NCBI GenBank assembly: GCA_041685505.1
Contig: JAWLFQ010000078.1
Location: 1-11,355, forward strand
Direction: 5' to 3'
From: T1Sed10-7 sp041685505
Lineage (GTDB): Bacteria > Actinomycetota > Nitriliruptoria > Nitriliruptorales > Nitriliruptoraceae
Length of the DNA stretch: 11,355 nt
A program made the position numbers and the translations under genes. Below, in pieces: positions 7,000-11,355 of the stretch. The notes under the pieces are model-generated. The model made no database searches and was not told where the DNA came from. It saw only the letters and a list, made by a program, of their open reading frames with translations. Positions within the stretch are counted from its first letter, which is position 1; each line of letters begins with the position of its first letter.

Positions 7000-7152
7000 G
7001 GGTGTCCCTCGGGCGTGGAAGGTCCCGGTGCGCTCGGTCCCTTCGTCGCTTCCCGGGTGACCAGGGACCCTAGTCACCGGCCGCACCGCGACGGTTCGCT
7101 GCCCTGCGTCGTCGCGCTGCCGCCCCAACGCGGACGACGGACAGGTCACCTC
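7000..7152 (+). promoter_or_regulatory. Leader region of the cgoX/radical SAM operon
   Basis: This 153-bp gap precedes the oxidase gene. It contains the long palindrome at 7056-7078 and two inverted repeats downstream that share bases. CGTCGTC (7107-7113) pairs with GACGACG (7133-7139), extended by GCG/CGC (7114-7116 with 7129-7131) across a one-base bulge. GCGACG (7088-7093) could instead pair with CGTCGC (7110-7115). AGG in ACAGGT (7141-7146) is the likely ribosome-binding site. An open frame runs back in phase to 7015, but it starts with low-information sequence and lacks family similarity, so I treat the region as non-coding. Confidence 0.35.
7056..7078. repeat. Near-perfect 23-bp palindrome upstream of cgoX, operator candidate
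   Basis: The arms GGTGACCAGGG (7056-7066) and CCCTAGTCACC (7068-7078) are complementary at 10 of 11 positions around a central A. A 23-bp dyad of this quality with almost no loop is more typical of a dimeric regulator's binding site than of an RNA hairpin. It includes TAGTCA, which loosely resembles a -10 box. No T-run follows, which argues against a terminator. Confidence 0.5.
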
Positions 7153-8550
7153 GTGCCGCACATCGTCGTGATCGGGGCCGGTATCACCGGTCTCACCGCT
7201 GCCCACCGGCTCCTCGCCGCCGGGGCTGACGTCACGGTCCTGGAAGCCGGGCCCCGTGTGGGTGGGCAGTTGCACACCGCCCCCCACGCGGGCCGCCACC
7301 TCGACGTCGGCGCGGAGGCGATGTACGCGGCGATGCCGGCGCCGGTGGAGTTGGCGCGCGAGGTGGGTCGGGGGGCGGACATCGTTCCTGCCGGTGCCGG
7401 GACCACCTGGATCCGCACGGATCGCGGGCTACGGCCCCTGCCCGCCGGCTTCGGCCCCGCCGGACCGACCCGGCTGTGGCCCGTGCTACGCGCCCGGGTC
7501 CTGTCCCCGACGGGCGCGCTGCGGGCGGGACTGGAGCCGCTGCGTACCAGCGGCGCGATCGACGACCAGCTCTCCGTCGGCGCCCTGCTCGACCAGCGTT
7601 TCGGTCGGCAGGTCACCGACCGGCTCGTCGATCCACTGCTCGGCGGGCTGCACTCCGGTGATGTCCGCAAGCTCAGCGTGACCGCGGCGACCCCGCAGCT
7701 CGCGGCCCTGGCCCGCCGTCACCGTTCCCTGCTGCTGCGCCGCCGTCGTCCGCCCGCGCCCGGCCCCACCTTCGTCACCCTGCGCGGCGGGATGCAGTCG
7801 CTGCCGGTGGCGCTGGCGGCCGGCCTGCCAGCCGGCGCCCTGCAGCTCGACGCCGAGGTGGTGGCCATCGAGCGGGGGGAGCGGGGGCCGACGGTCGCCA
7901 CCGCGGATGGCCGCAGCTGGACGGCGGACGGTGTGGTGCTCACCGTGCCGGCACGCGTGGCCGGACCCCTGCTGCGCGGTGCGAGTCCGGAGGCCGGCGC
8001 GGCCATCGGTGCGCTGCGGGCGGCCACGGTGGCGGTCACCCTGCTGAGCTACCCCGCCGACGTGGCGGCGAGCGCACCTGCCCTGGCCGGCACCGGGATG
8101 CTCGTGCCCTCGAGCCGGGGGCAGCTGCTGAAGGCGGCCACGTTCCTGTCCACGAAGTGGCCCCATCTGCACGAGCAGGACGCGGACGTCCCGGCGGCAC
8201 CGGCACGGTTCCACGTGCGTGCCTCGGCCGGGCGCATCGACGACGATCGCGTGGAGGAGCTCGACGATGCCTCGCTCGTCGCGCAGGTCCACGACGAGCT
8301 GGCCGCGGCCACCGGTATCACCGCGGCGCCCTTGGAGGTCACCGTGCGCCGCTGGCCCCGGACGATGCCACAGCTCGAGGTGGGGCATACCGATCGGATG
8401 TCCGCCGCGACCTCGGCGTTGGCCCGTGACCTACCCGGCGTGGTCCTGGCCGGTGCCCCCTACGTGGGCCCCGGGCTCGGTGCCTGCCTCAGATCCGCGA
8501 CCGCCGCCGTCGAACGACTCGCCCCCACCCACCAGGAGCTGCCCGCGTGA
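7153..8550 (+). CDS. cgoX: Coproporphyrinogen III / protoporphyrinogen oxidase (CgoX/HemY-type flavoprotein)
   Basis: This 465-residue FAD protein has the length and layout of the HemY/CgoX family. These enzymes use oxygen to oxidise coproporphyrinogen III to coproporphyrin III in the coproporphyrin-dependent heme route of actinobacteria and firmicutes, or protoporphyrinogen IX in the classical route. The FAD-binding Rossmann motif is at the N-terminus (G8-A-G10-I-T-G13, with E31 at the end of strand 2, followed by RVGGQLHT). DPLLGGLHSGD in the middle and the C-terminal FAD-contact stretch LAGAPYVGPGLGACLRSA fit the family. The GTG at 7153 places the Rossmann strand directly at the N-terminus, with ACAGGT upstream. 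The stop overlaps the radical SAM gene's GTG by 4 bases. Other amine-oxidase-like flavoproteins share the Rossmann motif, but the overall match favours CgoX. The choice of coproporphyrinogen as substrate rests on the inferred actinobacterial origin. Confidence 0.85.
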   Translation: MPHIVVIGAGITGLTAAHRLLAAGADVTVLEAGPRVGGQLHTAPHAGRHLDVGAEAMYAAMPAPVELAREVGRGADIVPAGAGTTWIRTDRGLRPLPAGFGPAGPTRLWPVLRARVLSPTGALRAGLEPLRTSGAIDDQLSVGALLDQRFGRQVTDRLVDPLLGGLHSGDVRKLSVTAATPQLAALARRHRSLLLRRRRPPAPGPTFVTLRGGMQSLPVALAAGLPAGALQLDAEVVAIERGERGPTVATADGRSWTADGVVLTVPARVAGPLLRGASPEAGAAIGALRAATVAVTLLSYPADVAASAPALAGTGMLVPSSRGQLLKAATFLSTKWPHLHEQDADVPAAPARFHVRASAGRIDDDRVEELDDASLVAQVHDELAAATGITAAPLEVTVRRWPRTMPQLEVGHTDRMSAATSALARDLPGVVLAGAPYVGPGLGACLRSATAAVERLAPTHQELPA

Positions 8551-9860
8551 GCACCGCACACCGCGACACCACACCCCGCGCGACCGCACCCGGCGAGGCC
8601 ACGCCGCGCAAGGTCGTGCGCACGATGCGCCACGACCCCAGCGACCGGCCCTTCCTGGTGATCTGGGAGGTCACCAGGGCCTGCGCCCTGGTCTGTCACC
8701 ACTGCCGTGCGGACTCCCAGGACGCTTTCCACCCCCAGCAGCTGACGACCGCACAGGGCCTGGATCTGCTCGACCAGATGGCAGCCTTCGGTGCACCCAG
8801 CCCGATGGTGGTGCTCTCCGGCGGTGACGCCTTCGAACGCGACGACCTCGAGGAGCTCATCGCCTACGGCAAGGCGCGCGGGCTGAGCATGTCCCTGGCG
8901 CCCTCGGTGACGCCCAAGGCGACACCGGAACGCTTCGCCAGCGTCGCCCGGGCCGGGGTGCGCGCGGTGTCGATCTCCCTCGACGGTGCCAGCGCCGCCA
9001 CCCACGACGGGTTCCGCGGTGTGGAGGGGGTCTACGACGCGACGGCACCCATCTGCCGCACCATCGTGGACCTCGGGATGCGCCTGCAGATCAACACCAC
9101 GGTCACCGCGGACAACCTCCTCGAACTGCCCGAGGTCTTCGAGCGGGTCCTCGATCTCGACGCCTTCCTGTGGAGCGTGTTCTTCCTGGTGCCCACCGGC
9201 CGTGGTGACGCGCTCACGCCGGTGGACGCCACGGTGGTCGAGGACGTGCTGCACTGGTTGGTGGACGTCTCCCGCTACCACGCCGTCAAGACCACCGAGG
9301 CCCCCCACTTCCGCCGGGTCATGCTGCAGCGCCAGAAGGCCGGTGCGGTCGATGCTGCCGAAGCCTTCGGGCTCGGCCCGACCTACCGGCGACTGCGTGC
9401 CGACCTCGAACGCATCGTCGCCGCACGTGAGCTGCCGGTGCGTCGGCCCCGGCCGCCGCTGGACATCAACGCCGGTCGCGGGTTCGTCTTCATCGACCAC
9501 GTCGGCACGGTCTATCCCAGCGGCTTCCTGCCCCTGCCCGGCGGGTCGGTCAAGGAACGCCCGCTCACCGAGCTGTACCGCGAGTCCCCCGTGTTCACCC
9601 AGCTGCGCGATCCGGAGCTGCTGACGGGTCGCTGCGGCAGCTGTGAGTACCGCACCTTGTGCGGTGGATCGCGGTCACGGGCTTTCGCCATGGCAGGTGA
9701 CCACCTCGCGGAGGAGCCCCACTGCGCCTACCAGCCCCGTGGGGGGCAGCTCGTGCGGGTGGAGGCTGCCACGGGGCAGGGGCATCCAATGGCGGGGCAC
9801 CCGGGGACGGGACAGCCGGTGGCTGCACACCCCGGCGACGGCGCGGGTCAGCCGGCCTGA
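8547..9860 (+). CDS. Radical SAM/SPASM-like protein, AhbD/NirJ-related (TIGR04053-like)
   Basis: This 437-residue protein carries the radical SAM cluster motif C46-x3-C50-x2-C53 inside FLVIWEVTRACALVCHHC, with SGGD at the SAM-binding strand and SISLDGAS further on. Near the C-terminus, C363-x2-C366-x5-C372-x20-C393 should bind an auxiliary iron-sulfur cluster; I recall a similar layout in NirJ and AhbD, which act on side chains of heme d1 and heme b precursors. From memory the wording best fits family TIGR04053, whose reaction I do not know to be established. GTG 8547 overlaps the cgoX stop, with AGGAG eight bases upstream, so the two genes are probably co-translated, which favours a tetrapyrrole role. 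About 30 residues precede the core, and the last 35 form a Gly/His/Pro-rich tail. Peptide or other small-molecule substrates remain possible. Confidence 0.85.
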   Translation: MSTAHRDTTPRATAPGEATPRKVVRTMRHDPSDRPFLVIWEVTRACALVCHHCRADSQDAFHPQQLTTAQGLDLLDQMAAFGAPSPMVVLSGGDAFERDDLEELIAYGKARGLSMSLAPSVTPKATPERFASVARAGVRAVSISLDGASAATHDGFRGVEGVYDATAPICRTIVDLGMRLQINTTVTADNLLELPEVFERVLDLDAFLWSVFFLVPTGRGDALTPVDATVVEDVLHWLVDVSRYHAVKTTEAPHFRRVMLQRQKAGAVDAAEAFGLGPTYRRLRADLERIVAARELPVRRPRPPLDINAGRGFVFIDHVGTVYPSGFLPLPGGSVKERPLTELYRESPVFTQLRDPELLTGRCGSCEYRTLCGGSRSRAFAMAGDHLAEEPHCAYQPRGGQLVRVEAATGQGHPMAGHPGTGQPVAAHPGDGAGQPA

Positions 9861-10195
9861 TGGGGTCGGAGGAGCTCCGATAGCCGCTCGTACAGCGGGA
9901 GCCGCTCCAGCCACCCCTGCGGTGCGCGGTCACCACCCTCCAGCGCGCGGTAGATGGGGTGTCGTTGCTGGCGCAGCCACTCGATGGCGGCGACGAGGTG
10001 GTCGCGGGTCAGGTCCGCGGGATCGACCACCCGGCCCGGCTCGCCGTCGAGCAGGTAGCCGTCCCAGGCGTGCCGCAGCACCCAGGTGTCCGGGTCCTCG
10101 ACCAGGGCGCGCAACCGTGCGCACTGCTCCGCGTTGAGCCGCAGCGGCACGGTACGCCGCGAGCCGGGTTGGAAGTCGGGCAACTGTCCGGTCAC
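9848..10195 (-). CDS. Hypothetical protein coupled to the epimerase gene
   Basis: I do not recognise this 115-residue protein. It looks soluble and mostly helical, with many Arg, Leu, Asp and Glu residues, one cysteine (C25) and aromatic stretches such as DTWVLRHAWDGYLL. There is no signal peptide, membrane segment or metal-binding motif. The GTG start overlaps the epimerase TGA by 4 bases (GTGA), and AGGAG lies eight bases upstream, so it is the second gene of a coupled pair. Its stop lies inside the convergent radical SAM gene, giving a 13-bp tail-to-tail overlap. Coupling and a good ribosome-binding site support a real gene; function is unknown. Confidence 0.7.
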   Translation of the reverse strand: MTGQLPDFQPGSRRTVPLRLNAEQCARLRALVEDPDTWVLRHAWDGYLLDGEPGRVVDPADLTRDHLVAAIEWLRQQRHPIYRALEGGDRAPQGWLERLPLYERLSELLRPHQAG

Positions 10196-11151
10196 GATCC
10201 GCGCTCCTGTTCGTCGCCCACTGCTGCGGTCAGTCCGTTCGCGATCTCCGCCATGCCGGTGGCGAAACTGCGGTAGGGCGCGACCCCGAACAGCCGTGGG
10301 AGTCGGTCGGTGCTGAAACGCCCCGTCCAGCCCGTCTCGTCACGCCCCGGCCGGGACGGGGGGCGGGTGGGCAGCAGGTCGACGACCGCATCGAGGTACG
10401 CACCCGCGGTGACGTGGCCGCCCACCACGTTGGCCACCGCCGGCGTCACATCATCGACCGGATCCGCGCCCTCGGGACGTGGTCCGCGGGGACCAGCATC
10501 CTCGGGATCGAATCCGGCCGCTGCCAGGATCGCATCGACCAGGTCCTCGACGTGGACGAACGCCAGGGTGCTCCCGCGCTGCAGCGGCACCGGCTCCCCG
10601 GTACGGACACGATCGGGGATGCGCCGGCCCCACGTCGAGGTCGGCCCCGCACCGAGCACCGCCGGCGGCCGCAGGATCGCCACCCTGGTGGTCGCGGCCT
10701 GGTCGAGGACCCGCTCCGCTTCCGCCTTCGTGCGGGCGTACACCCCCGCTGCCTCGTCGGCGAAGTCGACCAGCGGCGTCTCCTCCGTCACCGGCGCGTC
10801 CCCGCTCCCCGGCCGGTCGTACACCGAGGCCGTGGACACGTGGACCAGGGCGGGTACCCCGGCCCGCTCGCAGGCCTCCAGGACCCGCCTCGTGCCCTCG
10901 ACGTTGACCGCGACACCGGTGTCCAGATCGGGACCGACGCTCGCCGCGGCGTGGATCGCCGCGTCGGCGCCCGCCATCGTCTCGGGGGTGACCGCGTCCA
11001 GCCCACCATCGAGTTGGACGACCTCGAGCACCGCGAGGGCGTCCGAGGCGCGACGCACGGGGCACAGGACCTCGTGACCCGCGGCGCGCAGGCGCTCGGC
11101 GGTCCGCCCACCGACGAACCCGGTCGCTCCGGTCAACAGCACGCGGGACAT
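10192..11151 (-). CDS. NAD-dependent epimerase/dehydratase family protein (extended SDR)
   Basis: The 319-residue protein is an extended or atypical SDR. The NAD(P)-binding motif G8-A-T-G-F-V-G14 is at the N-terminus, followed by HAAAS (67-71), NVEGT (83-87), HVSTASVYD (104-112) and the catalytic pair Y138-x3-K142. These are hallmarks of the NAD-dependent epimerase/dehydratase group, which modifies nucleotide sugars, but also of dihydroflavonol-4-reductase-like and hydroxysteroid-dehydrogenase-like reductases. The R-P-P-A-V-L-G sequence (161-167) fits the RPxxxxG turn of the group. Residues 230-265 include a Pro/Asp-rich insertion. The ATG has GGAGG four bases upstream. No sugar-metabolism genes accompany it in the window, so the substrate is open. 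It leads a two-gene unit with the 115-residue protein. Confidence 0.85.
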   Translation of the reverse strand: MSRVLLTGATGFVGGRTAERLRAAGHEVLCPVRRASDALAVLEVVQLDGGLDAVTPETMAGADAAIHAAASVGPDLDTGVAVNVEGTRRVLEACERAGVPALVHVSTASVYDRPGSGDAPVTEETPLVDFADEAAGVYARTKAEAERVLDQAATTRVAILRPPAVLGAGPTSTWGRRIPDRVRTGEPVPLQRGSTLAFVHVEDLVDAILAAAGFDPEDAGPRGPRPEGADPVDDVTPAVANVVGGHVTAGAYLDAVVDLLPTRPPSRPGRDETGWTGRFSTDRLPRLFGVAPYRSFATGMAEIANGLTAAVGDEQERGS

Positions 11152-11355
11152 CGGACCTCCGCCGTCGGGTGAGAACCCCCACGGTAGTGAACCGGCATCG
11201 GTGGGTGGGCCGTGCCCGGTGGGTCGGCACGGCCAGGGCCGCGTCCGTCGGCCACGGCCACGGCTCGTCGGCCACGGCTCGTCCCCGTGACGCGTGCCCG
11301 TGAGCGCCTAGCCTCGCACGCAGCGACAGGGTCCCGCGGCGACAGCACGCAGGCG
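11152..11355. promoter_or_regulatory. Non-coding right edge with promoter-like box and inverted repeat
   Basis: I see no supported gene in these 204 bases. TACCGT on the minus strand (11186-11181) lies 29 bases upstream of the epimerase ATG and may be its -10 box. Upstream of it is a perfect 9-bp inverted repeat, GGCCGTGCC (11208-11216) with GGCACGGCC (11226-11234), around a 9-base loop. The 8-bp sequence CGGTGGGT occurs twice at an 18-bp period (11199-11206 and 11217-11224). TAGCCT on the plus strand (11309-11314) may serve a gene beyond the edge. Regulatory function is inferred. Confidence 0.35.
11255..11282. repeat. 14-bp tandem repeat, two copies
   Basis: CGGCCACGGCTCGT occurs twice back to back (11255-11268 and 11269-11282), preceded by a partial copy (CGGCCACGG, 11249-11257). 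It lies in non-coding sequence at the right edge. The repeat is directly visible; it may simply be a slippage product in GC-rich DNA. Confidence 0.6.

Noticed and set aside
7056..7078. Rho-independent terminator after the second SDR gene
   Set aside because: The palindrome has a one-base centre rather than a usable loop and is followed by GC-rich sequence with no T-run.
7015..7152. In-frame extension of cgoX back to a GTG at 7015
   Set aside because: The Rossmann strand of this family normally starts within a few residues of the N-terminus. The extra 46 residues look like translated leader and cover the palindrome and hairpins.
8460..9500. A 346-residue minus-strand frame antisense to cgoX and the radical SAM gene
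   Set aside because: The plus-strand genes have intact cluster and FAD motifs. The antisense product is His/Gly/Arg-rich with no domain.
8547..9860. Naming the radical SAM gene ahbD outright
   Set aside because: The cysteine layout and neighbour are suggestive, but the text also fits the TIGR04053-type family, and no substrate can be read from sequence; AhbD activity is kept as a hypothesis only.
1..11355. tRNA, rRNA, CRISPR array, insertion sequence, prophage or defence system
   Set aside because: No cloverleaf, regular spacer-repeat array, transposase, integrase or terminal inverted repeats were seen; the long genes account for nearly all of the sequence.

Overview
The window is about 11.4 kb of very GC-rich DNA, dense with genes, with frequent GTG starts (8 of the 12 genes by my start choices) and many 1-4 base stop/start overlaps. 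This style, together with a PlsC-family acyltransferase, a SpoU methyltransferase and a 465-residue HemY/CgoX-type oxidase, points to a high-GC actinobacterium. That placement is inference; there is no rRNA or other taxonomic marker here. I see no mobile element, CRISPR array, tRNA or rRNA, so this reads as ordinary chromosome.

Layout. (1) Positions 1-468, minus: the N-terminal part of a short-chain dehydrogenase, cut by the window edge. (2) 622-2566, plus: a coupled three-gene operon of a PlsC-like acyltransferase, a SpoU/TrmH RNA methyltransferase and a 79-residue one-helix membrane protein. (3) 2563-4074, minus: a sucrose phosphorylase-type GH13 enzyme converging on that operon with overlapping stops. 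(4) 4199-6096, plus: a hot-dog thioesterase coupled to a membrane-embedded alpha/beta hydrolase, divergent from the phosphorylase and preceded by a perfect 10-bp inverted repeat. (5) 6205-6999, plus: a second short-chain dehydrogenase with its own leader. (6) 7153-9860, plus: a coproporphyrinogen/protoporphyrinogen oxidase (cgoX/hemY) coupled to a radical SAM protein with an AhbD/NirJ-like cysteine layout. (7) 9848-11151, minus: an NAD-dependent epimerase/dehydratase-like protein coupled to a 115-residue protein of unknown function. (8) 11152-11355: non-coding, with an inverted repeat and a short tandem repeat.

How the genes may work together. The most suggestive unit is cgoX plus the radical SAM gene. 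CgoX makes coproporphyrin III (or protoporphyrin), and AhbD-type radical SAM enzymes decarboxylate Fe-coproporphyrin to heme. A tightly coupled pair therefore raises the possibility of a hybrid heme route, or another tetrapyrrole-linked radical SAM step. The cgoX leader also holds a near-perfect 23-bp palindrome and potentially competing hairpins, so the unit may be regulated. The acyltransferase, thioesterase and membrane hydrolase all suggest lipid or acyl metabolism but sit in separate units. The sucrose phosphorylase stands alone, with no sugar transporter or regulator in view.

Limits. Functions are read from motifs and from memory of the families. No database search, structure prediction or RNA folding was run. 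Promoter and operator entries are low-confidence pattern readings.
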